NCBI GenBank assembly: GCA_964020155.1
Contig: OZ026559.1
Coordinates: 3,495,455-3,559,454, forward strand
From: Chondrilla cf. caribensis
Lineage: Eukaryota > Porifera > Demospongiae > Chondrillida > Chondrillidae
Direction: 5' to 3'
Length of the DNA: 64,000 bases
The notes beneath the pieces were generated by a model, which did no database searches, was not told where the DNA came from, and saw nothing but the letters and a program-made list of their open reading frames with translations. The position numbers were made by a program, and so were the translations under genes. Below, in pieces: positions 12,831 through 24,845 of this stretch (its first letter is position 1; the number at the start of each line of letters is the position of its first letter).

Positions 12831-13987
12831 AGTATTGCTATTACTGAGGTCTAGCAGTACATTATGTATCTTGGTAATAAGAAATTAGAAATAAGAACTA
12901 GTAAGAACTATAATATTGCAAGGTCATGATAATATATAGCTTGGCATGATCCATATTGTATATCACATTATTTTGTTTTGATTTGACTTAGAATGTGAAT
13001 AAGAGGGATTATTATGTTTGCTTAGTTAAATTAATGGCTAGACAAGTAATAATAAGGTTTTAATCTCTTATGGTCTTAGATGCTATTTTATTGGTATTTG
13101 TGCTCATTCCTGAATTAATCTAATTTATTATGTAATCAGTTTACCTATTATTATTTGCATTATTAGTTCAAGGGTGGATCTATAATAATTGCTTGGAGAA
13201 AGCCCTTGGTGGAGGTTAAAATTTCATTGTATCATGCATACGTCATACCTTATTATGATAACATAGCAATTTGCTGTATGGCAATAATATTATTAGAATA
13301 TTAATATTATATGTGTACTTACATAATGTACACTCAAAGAGTATATGACATACACCACATGCATGTCTCACTGAATGAGTGTAACAACATGAACAGTTAA
13401 ATTTCGATGATCAGACTCTAATATTGTTGTCATTAACTGTGCAACTATAAATATCAATTAAGTAATGTACAGTAACACTTGACTTCTATCAAATAGGTTC
13501 ATGTAAAACCTATCAAGTTCTGCCTATGGGATGTGGTAAGGGATGGTGTTACAGGTTGGCTACACATTGCATATTATGTGAGCAGCTGATTAGAAACTGG
13601 TGGTATAGTTTGTCTATCAGGTCATTTACATCTCTGGCCATAATGACATTAAACATCTCTGGCTATAATCTTAGAAATTATGATTTAATTGCAATTTATA
13701 CTTTACAAGCAGTAAATGAAAGTAGGAAATTATAAAATCGCATAATGTGCATATCACCATAGGAACATGCTATGAGAAAGAATGCACTGCTTCCTAAAGC
13801 AACGGCCCTGCATCAACAAGATATTGGATTTCACATAGGAGACAGTCAACTCTAGAGATTCTTGCAAGCAATTACAACTTAACCAACACTTCCAACAGCC
13901 TATATAAGACCCCCAGTCACCCCACTTAAGCAAGCCCTGAAAGGTGTGGAAGGAGGTCCCAACAGACTGTGGTAGAGGACTAGCAAA
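12831..13987. other. intergenic flank duplicated at 41122-43143
   Basis: No gene is supported. The stretch is collinear with the DNA after the MDT gene at 38312. In that copy a part of it (equivalent to about 13250-13520) is tandemly duplicated and a 670-bp segment is inserted. Confidence 0.65.
13901..13908 (+). promoter_or_regulatory. TATA-like box of small ORF
   Basis: TATATAAG stands 87 bp before the ATG at 13988 and is followed by a CCC-rich leader. The second copy of this gene (43144) lacks the box because its leader is deleted upstream of 'acctgaaaggtgtgg'. Confidence 0.45.
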
Positions 13988-14200
13988 ATGAGTCTTGTCC
14001 ACATCTGTGTTCTTTTTGTGTGCTTGGAGCAAACAGTGGTGGAATTGGTGGACTATCTCTCTGGCTACGATGAACTCTCCTCAAAGGTGGACGGCATCCA
14101 AAAATCAGATCAGAAGTACATCGATGCACTTTACAAGAGAATGGAAGCTGTGGAAGGAAAAATGGAAAACCTTAAATCATGTATTTCATATCAAGTTTGA
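13988..14200 (+). CDS. small putative secreted coiled-coil protein, or its first exon
   Basis: The 70-residue frame begins MSLVHICVLFVCLEQTV and continues into a charged heptad-like stretch (SSKVDGIQKSDQKYIDALYK, then RMEAVEGKMENLK) that looks like coding coiled coil. Its paralog at 43144 has one extra base in the T-run of the leader, giving the better signal peptide MSLVHICVLLCVLGANSGG. It also has one base fewer about 35 bp later, so both copies return to the same frame (DYLS against GYLT). The stop lies at the start of a 20-bp minisatellite. It could instead be exon 1 of a longer gene whose remainder is lost. I do not recognise the family. Confidence 0.4.
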   Translation: MSLVHICVLFVCLEQTVVELVDYLSGYDELSSKVDGIQKSDQKYIDALYKRMEAVEGKMENLKSCISYQV

Positions 14201-14210
14201 GGTTTACTGC

Positions 14211-14552
14211 TAACACAGTAGCTGTACCAGTAACACAGCAGTTGTACCAGTAACACAGCAGTTGTATCAGTAACACACCGTTGTACCGGTAACTCAGCAG
14301 TTGTACCAGTAACACAGCAGTTGTATCAGTAACACAGTACTTGTATCAGTAACACAGCAGTTGTACCAGTAACACAGCAGTTGTACCAGTAACACAGCAG
14401 TTGTACCAGTAACACAGCAGTTGTATCAGTAACACAGCAGTTGTACCAGTAACACAGTACTTGTATCAGTAACACAGTACTTGTATCAGTAACACAGCAG
14501 TTGTACCAGTAACACAGCAGTTGTACCAGTAACACAGCAGTTGTATCAGTAA
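14211..14552. repeat. 20-bp minisatellite, about 17 units
   Basis: The unit is GTAACACAGCAGTTGTACCA with variants (TATCA for TACCA, GTACTTG for GCAGTTG). At the paralogous site (about 43220) only one unit-like remnant, 'ctgttgtatcagtaagctg', exists, so the array expanded here or collapsed there. No diverse spacers are present. Confidence 0.95.
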
Positions 14553-14853
14553 GCTGTACAAGTAATATTACAGTTACCACATGATCTGTTTCACACCCTA
14601 CAATACCATTCCACTGTAAACGTCAGTGCATTTATGGTTGCTTTTTCATTTGTGAGTAAATTTAGGGAAGCAAATTTGACCAATGAAATGACAGAAACCC
14701 TGGCAATGCTTCTTGTAATGCTCTCAGTAACATAATATCATTCATAATTGACAATGAAAATGGGTAAACCGAGTAGTAAATTTGCAGATTGTTTAGTGCA
14801 TTTTCATTTAATAGCCCATTAAAGTGTTCATTGGTTAATATCACTACAAGGAA
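14553..14853. other. 5' flank of MSQ-type gene
   Basis: Nothing coding is seen. The segment is shared with 43240-43515 and with 47160-47350 ('caatgaaatgacagaaacc ... gtaatgctctcagtaac'), the flanks before the other MSQ-type copies. Confidence 0.6.
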
Positions 14854-17509
14854 ATGTCTCAGCGGTGGATTATAACTACTTCAGTGGTACTGTCACTTGT
14901 TGTCGTGAGTGGAGTTGTCCTCGGGGGATGGGTCCATCCTGACTGTTGTGATACCTACAAAATAATGAATTCTATCAAAGGCGATCCTGACAACCATCAA
15001 CAACTCTTCAATGCCTTCTACCCCATCAATCGGGCCAAACCATCTAGTGTCATCATAGCCTACTTCACCAACTACACAGACCCACTTCCTGAAGAGTGCT
15101 CACTTGGAACCTATCCATGGAGGACATACCCGGGGATAAACTACACTTATCACAACATATATTGGTACATGTGGACCACTACTATCATTTTTGACATTGC
15201 CGAGAGAATGAGAATGATAGAATTTGGTGAATATCTCCCAACTATAACCTACTACCAGCTGTTCAACAAAACTTCACCTTTTGTCTTGCCTACACAAACT
15301 GCGTGCATTAAAATATCATTGAAATGTAAGGGATTGAGAGATCTTGGTACAGTCACCACACAGGTGAGTATTTTTGATTGTTGTACACTGCTAACAATGA
15401 ATATCAATTATCATTTTAGCATACACTACATCTGGCAAATTATACAAGATCCAACATAACTGAATAAGTATAAATTCTAAAAGCCCGACAATAGTTCCTT
15501 CACGTCCACCCCTTTCCAGAGAAGAGTGAGCATGCTGAACAAGGTTGAATGCAAATAATTGGTCCTACTTTCAGGGTAAACAAGGCATATGTGCTGTTGA
15601 AGTCATATTAGGCGCATTTGCAGCATTCTTGGCAGATATGGCTGACTGCCTTGTCGCTACAACTGCCTGCCTCATGGTTCAACTTCTCTCTGGAAAACGA
15701 CGATTGCGAAGACATGATGTGCAGCTGCATGGATGCACACCGGCTTCTGGGCTGGTAGGGCTTCATCTTCTTATCTTTAAATTGTCGTCTTTCAGGGAAA
15801 AGTCGAACCACGAGGCTGGCATCTTTGGCAAAGGATTGTTTCACAGTTAGGATGTCTCTTAGTAGCCATAAGACAAGAGCAATTACACAAGAGAAGGATC
15901 AACTACACTGTAGTCTATTCTGCAAAATACACTTTCGTCAATGTTAAGGCTTAGGGGTGTGTACAACAAGTCAGTTACTGTACGGGGAAGTGAGCATTGA
16001 CACTTTTATTGCTCAAGTTCCGAGGGCACAAAGCACCCAAGGGCGAGTGAAATAAAGAGAGATCAATTACACAAGAGAAGGAGCAACTACACTGTAGTCT
16101 ATATTGCAGAATACATTTTTAAGTTATAAGTTAACGCTTAGGGCTTGTACGATTTCATTCTTACAATGTATGGAAATTTTGCACTTCACTTGAGCAATAA
16201 ATGTTCCAATGCACACTTTCCCACACAGTAACTATTACATAAAGCATGGTAATTGTCAGTCACCAATTGTGTATTGTAGGTATCCCTCCAGTTAATAGCA
16301 TGTATATGTTATTATAATAATAATACCTAGTGTATATAACAGCATTGCATTCAATAATTATCCATGAACAATCAATTGGAGATTATCCTACATGACAATA
16401 CTGACGATATCAGTGTTGATGAAATATTTCATCCTTACAGTGTGTACAAATGACATGAATTTACCCATTTATACTAACAGATAAAATCAGTCATATCACA
16501 AGAGGAGCACTATTCAAAGGAGAAAGACAGCAGCAAACTAACAAGAGTGTTCTATAAGAGACTCACCACAGGAAGACCAGTAGTGGATGTTCGGACTATT
16601 GATGAGTTGCTACCGATTAGTCTTTATCGTCGCTCACATAACAAACAAACAAATGAGAATGCTGGAACTGCAATTGTGGCCTTGTTAGCTATTGCAACAC
16701 CTTACATACTCTACTTTGCTGGGAAGAAACAGATGGAGAGTCTACAACAAAGTAGGAGCAAAGCTAAAGTACCATTCTTCTGGGCTGTAGCAAGTCTTGC
16801 TCATGTCTTCAATGTTTACATGGTAGCCAAAATGCTAATAGTAGCCTGTAATGACAATAATAAAATAAAGTATGCTAAAAATAGAGAAGAGGCTTGTTTC
16901 TGGAATATTACAGTATTTGTATACATACACATTGTAAGTGGCATTATAGCCTACATTCACAGCAAGTACATTACATTTCCAATTCCCATAACATGGAGCA
17001 TATTCACAAACTGTTGTGGAAGATATCAACACAGAATCATTGCAACAATATCTCTTTGGGGGATCTACATGAGTGTAGTGGGTCTATTAGTATGTCTTCC
17101 ATTTCAACTCTTGTTAGTGAGTGCTAATCCACACTTGTATGGATTTACCATTGTCACAGTGTGGTGTGCAATGTTTGTATGCATCATCATAACATCCATT
17201 CCCTTCACAATTGATCAAATCTTCAACAAAGAAGAGGAATACAGAATCAAACCAAAGCAAGCAATTCAGCAGATACTGCTACTCATGTTCATAGCAGTAC
17301 TTGTCTTTGGATTTGGATCACTAACATTCAGTATTACACTTGTACTACATTTGAGTAAATATGGAGAAGAGACTCGAACACTCTCCTCCTCTCTGATGTT
17401 TGTACTACACCATACACTTCTACCAATAGGAGCTTGGATCATCCGCAGAATTGCAGTGAAAGTTAGACAGACAGTACAACAGATGTTGGATACACAAGAT
17501 CAAAACTGA
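14854..17509 (+). CDS. putative 7TM receptor-like protein, MSQ type (intact, 512 aa)
   Basis: Exons are 14854-15363 and 16481-17509, with a 1117-bp intron CAG|GTGAGT ... AACAG|ATAAAA, phase 0. Signal peptide MSQRWIITTSVVLSLVVVSG is followed by an ectodomain opening HPDCCDTYKIMNSIKGDPDN. After MWTTT it reads IIFDIAERMRMIEFGEYLP, lacking the IWCVG cysteine, and it gains LKCKG near the exon end. Exon 2 starts IKSVISQEEHYSKEKDSS rather than ILSVIS..LQ. TM1 differs (ATPYILYFAGKKQ against APFLLYTKGGQLI), and the TM2-3 loop is CNDNNKIKYAKNREEAC. From RSRSKAKVPFFW onward TM2 and TM4-TM6 are near-identical to the other types. The tail ends QQMLDTQDQN. Confidence 0.85.
15668..15822. repeat. inverted repeat in intron
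   Basis: The segment at about 15669-15702 (gcctcatggttcaacttctc...) is an imperfect inverse of about 15789-15821 (...gtcgaaccacgaggc). It can fold into a stem with a roughly 85-nt loop and gives spurious ORFs on both strands. The introns of the other MSQ-type copies lack it. Confidence 0.55.
15974..16232. mobile_element. MITE-like element, about 45-bp imperfect terminal inverted repeats
   Basis: The segment 15974-16018 (GTTACTGTACGGGGAAGTGA...GCTCAAGT) pairs with the inverse of 16188-16232. A stretch before it (about 15880-15960) is directly repeated inside it (about 16062-16150, 'attacacaagagaagga'). The intron of the related gene at 43914 (248 bp) has no such sequence. Target duplication not resolved. 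Confidence 0.6.
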
Positions 17510-17689
17510 TCCACTTTTATCAACAACAACATACTATTCATATGTTTACATTTGCATGTAGTCAGTATCCAAAATACAGCAAAAGGTCCATCAAACAGTA
17601 GGTATTAACAGTATGTAAATGGTACTAGGTGCATTAATGGGTTTTATTATGAGGTTTGTTTTATTCTTTGTGTTTTGAAGTCATCGTTG

Positions 17690-17695
17690 AATAAA
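17690..17695 (+). promoter_or_regulatory. possible polyadenylation signal AATAAA
   Basis: Lies about 180 bp after the stop of the MSQ-type gene at 14854. The duplicated flank at about 54550 has lost it (GAACAAAC). Confidence 0.4.
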
Positions 17696-18384
17696 CAATT
17701 TTCACTTATATAATATAGGTCATCATGAGTGTACTGAGTAAAACATGACCATGTGGGATTATGGGATTCATGTGACTCAGCAGATGCTCACTGTCCATCA
17801 TTGAAACAATAATCCTATATGAGATGGTGGCATGCAGCCTTCACCTGCCCTATATATATAATATACTGATCTCTTATAATGTCATTGGCATGTCTTAAAT
17901 TACTCTAGGCTTCACGATCAATTATTAATAGATGCCAGCTTATTATAATAGATTTCAACTAGTCACATCTATGTACATGTCCATTTGAAATTGTGCCTTG
18001 AGAACAGTCAAATGGAGCTGCACATTCATGTTGAAAGACGGTATGAGTGTCCTGTGCACATACTTAAAAAACCATAGGTTTAGGACAGAAAGATTGCAGT
18101 AGGGATTAAAACACTACAATTTTCTTCAAGAACAGAAATTACTGCAGCATATAAAAAGCTCTCTAACACAGTAGTAATGTTTACAATAATTATTAGTACC
18201 TAGAATAATTATTCCGATATGATATTCATTTAACTAGGGGATAATGCCTCGATTCATAGTTTCCTCGATAGTCCTGGAGAATGAGAGGAATTGCACACAC
18301 AGAGTTGTTATCGACTGAAGATACAATAATACACATACAAACTATTCCGACTGACCATTTTTAGTGACTATGAAACTATGATTG

Positions 18385-18560
18385 GATGTACGTGAGTACA
18401 AAGATCCAACATAATCCCTGGATGTACCAACTGAAAAACGGTGCTGTGGCTTGAAGTATTACATAAGAGAAGACACATATTACCTTCTATTATTCTTCAA
18501 TATTGCAAAGATAAGCAGGGAATATGACAAATATGGCCAGTCGTTGTTTACAAAATATTT
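18385..18560 (+). pseudogene. relic of unknown coding segment (second copy at 55095)
   Basis: One frame reads LDVPTEKRCCGLKYYI, then DTYYLLLFFNIAKISREY, close to the frame at 55095. The differences include conservative replacements and one 3-bp indel, as expected for former coding sequence. A TAA stands just upstream in this copy. Family not recognised. Confidence 0.35.
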
Positions 18561-20035
18561 CATACCCAGAATCATAATTTCAAATGTGGCAACTTACAAT
18601 AATTCAACCATGGTTTAATTCCTCAGTGGCTTCTTGGAAAGGATGTTTATAGTCATCGTACCTTCATCGCTGTCCAACAACACGTGTTCCAGCCCATTGT
18701 TGAACTCCACGTGATCACCAGATGGTCCAATCAAAAATGGCCAGCAGATCAATGGCCTGGTTACACTATAACAAATCACTCGACTTCAATGGACCAAGTA
18801 CAAATGTCAGGGAGAAATCATGAAGTAATATATAATATTCACAGCTAGTATCACCCTGCTAAAGTACGTTGATTTCTAGGTTTAGAACAATTCCCTTGCC
18901 TCCTCTAAAGAGTCATGTTCAACCTATTCCAAAACCAATATTAATCCCCAAATTATGCTTCATTCCTGGGTACATTGAAAATGGCTTTCTACATGTATAT
19001 TCTATAATATAAAAGGCATGACATTGCAGGTGATGAAAGTGCCCACACTCGGGATTATTTTACAGTGAGATGTCAAATGATAAAAGATAACTACTATACA
19101 CATACTAATAATACTTTCATATTCTATTTCACTGTATCAATTCCTGACATACGGTAATTTCAGTGAAAAACCTTAATGTTCTACGTGCATACCCGTACTC
19201 ATTTTTCAACTGTACGTAGTCGACAGGTCTCTGACCTGTAAATGAGTGACCTGTACTTTAGCAGCATTCTTCAGAAAGGGATGATTACTTGAGGCACATG
19301 TGACAATGAGTATGTCATAATTCTTGCACAATGATGGTGTGACTTCAGTTGGAAGGATGAAGAAAAATTTGCCTGATGTGAACAAGCGAATTCGAGTGCT
19401 AAGCTTTCAAAAACAAAAGATTAGCACAGAATGTTTGAAAGTGCATTGTTTTCTAATCTATTAGACTCACCGCTGTTGCTCTTGAATAGTTCATTGCCAG
19501 GCGAAGGCTCGTCTCTGCATTAAACAAATTCAAATTAACCGAGCGAATTTTTGCAGGGTGGATCTTTCACACAGACATTGCTCTTCTTACAAAGGAAGGT
19601 ATCTGCATTTCTTTTACACTTGAAAGGGCAGGTGGAGTCTGTATTCCTTTTCATTATCACCCTTTCTAGAAGTACTATATACGTAGCATGTAGGTATCAA
19701 CCCGTTGGTAAGCCCACTTAACACGTCAGTACATCCGTAGAACACCCGTAGTATGTCAGTTATTATGGAACATACTGTACACGTTGACCACATTGATTGG
19801 GTAACTACATGGGGTCAGCACACCTAGGAAATTGCCAATAGAAAACAGTCACTACTGTTTATTATTCAGCAGTGAAAATGAATAGTCCATCGAAAAATTA
19901 CAGGTAGAATTGAAAGGACTAATGCAAACAATTCATGTTGTGGAATCTCTAGAGAATACAAGTTTGAATATGGATGCTGACTGTATATATATTGACATTC
20001 TGACCATGGGAAACTAGTTTGTAGTGGTGGGGAGA

Positions 20036-20815
20036 ATGGACGTATTAATTAGAATTACTGTTTTGCTTACACTCTTTACTAGTATAAGAGTGGTTTGTAC
20101 TCAGTGTGTTGATAAGGAAGTGTGCAATGTTCCCTTGGAAATACAAAAATCTGTCAAAGATGACCCTGACAACTATCAATAACAACTCCACAATGCCATC
20201 TACCGCTTCAATCGGGCTAAACCATCTAGTGTCATCATAGCCTACTTCATCAACTACAGGGACCCACTTCCTGAAGAGTGCTCACTTGGGACCTATCCAT
20301 GGAGGACATACCTGGGAATAATAATAATATTTATTGGTACATGTGGACCACTACTCCTATTCAATGTGTGGGGACAGATTTCAAATTCTTGGAGTTTGGT
20401 GAATATCTACCAATGATGAGTTTATACCTTCTATTTAACAAACCTTCGCCATCCCAGTTCGCTTGTATCAAAACTCCATTTACTCCTGACGGCAAGCCGT
20501 TAAGATATGTCACTATACAGGTATTATCTTGTATACAATATTATTGTACATTATACATACGTACGTACATGCATAATCTTTGTCATTCATGCTATCCCGT
20601 CCTTGTTTGCTATAATTGTGTATTTATCTGAACTATGTACTGGGTGTGTTGATGTGAATAACAGTACTATGTTAATAATAACTAAATCAATAAGAATAAT
20701 GTACATTACATCGTAATTTCTGTGAAGCTTCAAAGACAACATGGAGAGAAATCATCAGGAGTGTTATACATGGATTTGATGACTATAAAACAAACCTTAG
20801 ATATGACGTAAACGT
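20036..20815 (+). pseudogene. MDV-type 7TM receptor-like pseudogene, truncated
   Basis: Begins MDVLIRITVLLTLFTSIRVV, like the MDV genes. A 3-bp insertion gives an in-frame TAA at 20180-20182 inside the DNYQQ motif. A second lesion at the PGIN(Y) site (about 20318) shifts the frame, and part of the SPFYPPSQ segment is missing. The donor after 20520 (CAG|GTATTA) is kept. Exon-2 homology begins near 20722 without the normal ILSVIS start and stops near 20815, so no transmembrane helix remains. Confidence 0.88.
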
Positions 20816-21981
20816 CTCAAAATACATTTTTAGTTCGTCATTTGAGTGCTATAACGGATGTAATGTGGGATGCCATAACCCCAAGGTGCATGGCATACAC
20901 TATATAAATTGAATTATATTATTTTAATTGCCGTGTTAATATATTTATACTGTACATAAGAAGACATAATCATTTGAAAAAAGTGTTAAAATGGAATTCA
21001 ATTATTTAAGGTCTCAATTAATGAATTCAGTGGGAAGTATTGCTTATCATATTTCAAAACCAATAATATTAATCCCCCAATTAATGACTTATTCCTGGGT
21101 ACATTGCTTTTTATATGGAATACTTCTATAACAGACAAGAAGAACTTTGAATGTGATAGCTTTAAAGGTGATGAAAAGTTCCCACCACTCAGGATTATTT
21201 TGCAGTGAGACTTCAAATGATAAAATAACTATAATTATATATATTATATTATATTTAATGATGCTTTCATATTCTATTTCACTGTATGATGTCCTGACAT
21301 ACACATTGACCACACTGATTTGTTAACTACGTGGGGTCAGCACTCATAGGAAATTGACAGTGAAAAGATAGTCACTGTTTACCGTATAACCAGAAATATT
21401 GGCGGAAAGAATATTTGGTGGTTTGTCGAATTTTAGGGTATTGGTGGTATTTATTTTGGTGGATGGCAAGCCCAGGTTATAATTATATTCATAGCCACAG
21501 TTACTGTGTTACCCAATATAAAAACTTTAACGCTTGAAATGACTTTCAAAAATGGAGTTTTCGATCGACAGCTGTATTCTGTTCCTTTCTCTTGAAGTAC
21601 CGATACATCGCCATGATTATTCGAGCCACACGGATGCACAACGTAGGGCTTACGTCACTTTATTGTGACGTAATCCTGATGTTTGGCACGGGGGCTATTA
21701 TTGTGGCAAATATTATGTTGGCGGTAGTTGGTTAAACCGCCAAACCGCCAAAATAAAATGACCACCAATATTTCCGGTTATAAGGTATTACTCAACAGTG
21801 AAAATGAATAGTACATTAATTTATATAATCAAAACATTACAGGTAGAATTGAATGGACTATAATGCAAACAATTTGTGTTGTAAACTCTATAGAGAATTA
21901 GAAGTTATTATATGGATGCAGACCATATAATATTATACAACATTACAGACAATAAAGCTCATTTGTAGTCGAGTTGGGAGA
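20816..21981. other. 5' flank of MDV-type gene with MITE
   Basis: No gene is supported. It is collinear with 29687-30042, the flank of the gene at 30043, except for the element at 21382-21785. A part (21040-21200) also resembles 18880-19060 and 56150-56345. Confidence 0.65.
21382..21785. mobile_element. 404-bp MITE with TA duplication and visible empty site
   Basis: The left end CCGTATAACCAGAAATATTG and the inverted right end CCTTATAACCGGAAATATTG are flanked by TA at 21380-21381 and 21786-21787. The same flank near 29870 reads 'cactgtttattactcaacag' with a single TA and no insert. The interior contains GCCAAACCGCC runs and no supported ORF. The features fit a non-autonomous Tc1/mariner-superfamily element. 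Confidence 0.88.
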
Positions 21982-23692
21982 ATGGATGTACTAACTGGAT
22001 TTACTGTATTGCTTACACTCTTCACTAGTTTGAGAGTGGTTTGTACTCAATGTGTTGTCAATGAAGTGTGCGATGATCCCTTGGAAATACTAAAATCTAT
22101 CAAAGCTTATCCTGACAACTATCAACAACTCCTCAATGCCTTCTACCCCATCAATCGGGCTAAACCATCTGATGTCATCATAACCTACTTCACCAACTAC
22201 ACAGACCCACTTCCTGAAGAGTGCTCACTTGGGACCTATCCATGGAGGACATACCCGGGAATAAACTACAGATATTACAACATATATTGGGACATGTGGA
22301 CCACTACTCCTATTTGGTGTGTGGGAACAAATATCGTATTTTTGGAGTATGGTGAATATCTACCAACAATGAGTTACTACCTTCTATTCAACAAATCTTC
22401 GCCTCTTTACTCGTCATCCCAGATTGCTTGTATTAAAACTCCTCTTACACCTGATGGCAAGCCAACGTTAGGAGATGTCACAGTACAGGTATTATCTTGC
22501 ATATATTGTACATTATTTTGTACATACATGAATAATCATTGTGGTGCAGGCTATATTAAGCAAGGTAAGGCATGTGAACATAAAAGTACTTTCTTGTGTC
22601 TGTTCATCCATCCTTGTTCACTATAATTGTGTTTTTAACAGAACTGTGTACTGGGTCTGTTGATGTGAATCTCAGTACTTTCATATCATTATAATGTAGA
22701 TTTTGTCAGTAATTTCTGTGAAGCTTCAAAGACAATATGAAGAGAAATCGTCAGGAGTGTTATATATGAATTTGGAGACAAAGTTTGGATATGATGTTCG
22801 CAGTGAAAACTACATGCCTCAGGGAACACAATATGCAGGCATGCCATATCGTGGATTCTATTCCTTGATCTCCACTATTGGTCTACTGGTTTCCTTCCTA
22901 CTCTACACCAAGGGAGGACAACTGATCAAGAGTCTACAACAAAGTAGGAGCAAAGCTAAAGTACCATTCTTCTGGGCTGTAGCAAGTCTTTCTCATGTCT
23001 TCAATATTTACATGTTAACTAAAATACTCATAACACTATGTCATCCATATCGACAAATACATAGTGATGTAATTCGAGATTGTACCGTAGCACACTTTCT
23101 TTTGGGTTTTGTGCTAATCAGCTCACTTATGATAGCCTACATTCACAGCAAATACATCACATTCCCCATTCCCATAACGTGGAGCATATTCACAAAATGT
23201 TGTGGAAGAAATCAACACAGAATCATTACAACAGTATCTCTTTTGGGGATTTACTTGAGTGTGATGGGTCTATCAGGATGTCTTCCATTTCAACTCTTGT
23301 TAGTGAGTGCTAATCCTCACATGTATGGATTTGAAATTCTCACAGTGTGGTGTGCAATGGTTGTATGCATCATCGTAACATCCATTCCCTTCACAATTGA
23401 TCAAATCTTCATCAAAGAAGAGGAATACAAAATCACACCAAAACAAGCATTTCGTCAAATTCTGTTACTGATGTATTTAGCAGTACTTGTCTTTGGATTT
23501 GGATCACTAACATTCAGTATTACACTTGTACTACATTTGAGTAAATATGGAGAAGAGACTCAGCGCTTCACAAAGTCAGTCTACTTTGTACTACGCTACA
23601 CTGCCCTACCAATAGCATGGTGGATGATACAGGTGTTGTATCATAAAGTGAAGTTGAAGATAAGACTTATCTTTCAACGACAAAACTTGTAG
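21982..23692 (+). CDS. putative 7TM receptor-like protein, MDV type (intact, 499 aa)
   Basis: Exons are 21982-22488 and 22700-23692; the 211-bp intron is CAG|GTATTA ... TGTAG|ATTTTG. Signal peptide MDVLTGFTVLLTLFTSLRVV precedes CTQCVVNEVCDDPLEILKS. The first 260 bp or so of exon 1 are almost identical to the gene at 30043, including the unusual VIITYF for VIIAYF. The variable patch then differs (YRYYNIYWDMWTTTPIWCVG, then NIVFLEYG). The TM2-3 loop is CHPYRQIHSDVIRDC. TM4 has SLLGIYLSVMGLSG where others have SLWGIYMSVVGLLG. The tail KLKIRLIFQRQNL is shared with the MDV copy at the left edge. Confidence 0.85.
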
Positions 23693-24845
23693 TAGAACAA
23701 CACATTAGATATCAAAATGTTCATCCGTACTAGCATGCTGGGTCAATGCCATTCATTTTAGTTATCATTTCAACAATATTACAATGCAACACTAGGTATG
23801 TGTAATCACATTTCAATTGGTTGATACGTGCTTTATTTCATTGTAAAAATGCTTGATAATACAAGTAATTTATGGGATGGTGCTCTACGTTTATGTGTAA
23901 CAATTATAGCATTCGGATCAAAATAGTTATAGTAATTATAAAAGTGGAATTTGTAGTATAATAGTATGATCATATCAAAACATACCAATGTTAATATATC
24001 ATAACCAGGACATGTTGATGTGAGAGAAAATGACTCAGTTTGGAAATTATTTTTCTCATAGATCATACGCCATATCACTGCACTGCAGGGCTATATAGAA
24101 ATGCAAACCTCTCAGCAGACTAGGGCAGTGTATGGACATGATTACTGCACATGCATGAAATTCTTTGATGCAATAGGATGGAAGGGAGAAAGTTGAACAC
24201 AAGATTTAATGGACCAGGTTGTCTTTGTGACAAATTCCCACCCAGGCCTATTATTGGCATGGAATTATCCATAATGGTCAACAATTTCTAAGACATGTCT
24301 TAAGCATGGCATTCCCTTCCAGCTAATATAATAATTTTGGTAAGTTGTCTTTGGTAAAGTTTCCCCATGTTCGGAGGACATTCCTGGGCAACTAGAGTTT
24401 GGGAAGCTGCAACTCCATGAGTGTTGGAAGTCAAAAACATGTTTCAATTCCCACACTGGTTTCTGGTGTAAACTGGACCAATTAGATTGACATGCTGGTG
24501 CTGCCCCCAATTACTCAACACACAACTTTGTCATCACTCCCCCCCCCCCCCCCCCCATTACTTTTAAATCATGTTTGGAAGGAGAACTGGAAACTGAAGG
24601 AGTATTATGAAACATTTCGATATGGCCTAGACATGCACTTTCACCACATTTGTTTCAAGGTCATCATAATAAAGACTACACAAACAAAACAATGGATAAT
24701 AGTGTTTTGTTCAGCCAAAACAGTGAAAATGAATACAATATTATAATGCATCAAGTGAAAATAACAGGTGGAATAGAAAAGATTAATGGTACTACTCAAA
24801 ATACTAGGCATAATAATAAGATCAGCCAGTGAAATAATTGAGAGA
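23693..24845. other. intergenic flank, MDV to MEI
   Basis: No gene is supported. It is collinear with 31757-32945. A poly-C run of about 17 bases at 24539-24555 replaces the 'cactccccca' seen in the relatives. Confidence 0.65.

Larger units (their letters stand above)
17510..20035. other. intergenic; decayed duplicated block
   Basis: No intact gene. The first 2 kb are collinear with 54362-56940, downstream of the MSQ-type copy at 52203. Both hold a possible relic reading frame (18385-18560; 55095-55304). From about 19740 the sequence becomes the 5' flank of MDV-type copies. Confidence 0.65.

Noticed and set aside
14211..14552. Regular 20-bp repeats resembling a CRISPR array
   Set aside because: Units are contiguous without spacers, the genome is animal, and no cas genes exist. 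It is a minisatellite.
14326..14580. Minus-strand frame of 84 codons rich in Cys, Tyr and Val
   Set aside because: Shadow of the 20-bp minisatellite.
15545..15850. 101-codon plus-strand frame and overlapping minus-strand frame in the MSQ intron
   Set aside because: They arise from an inverted repeat; no paralogous intron keeps them and no domain is recognisable.
24539..24555. Poly-C run as possible regulatory element
   Set aside because: Replaces an ordinary C-rich stretch in the relatives; simple slippage is enough.
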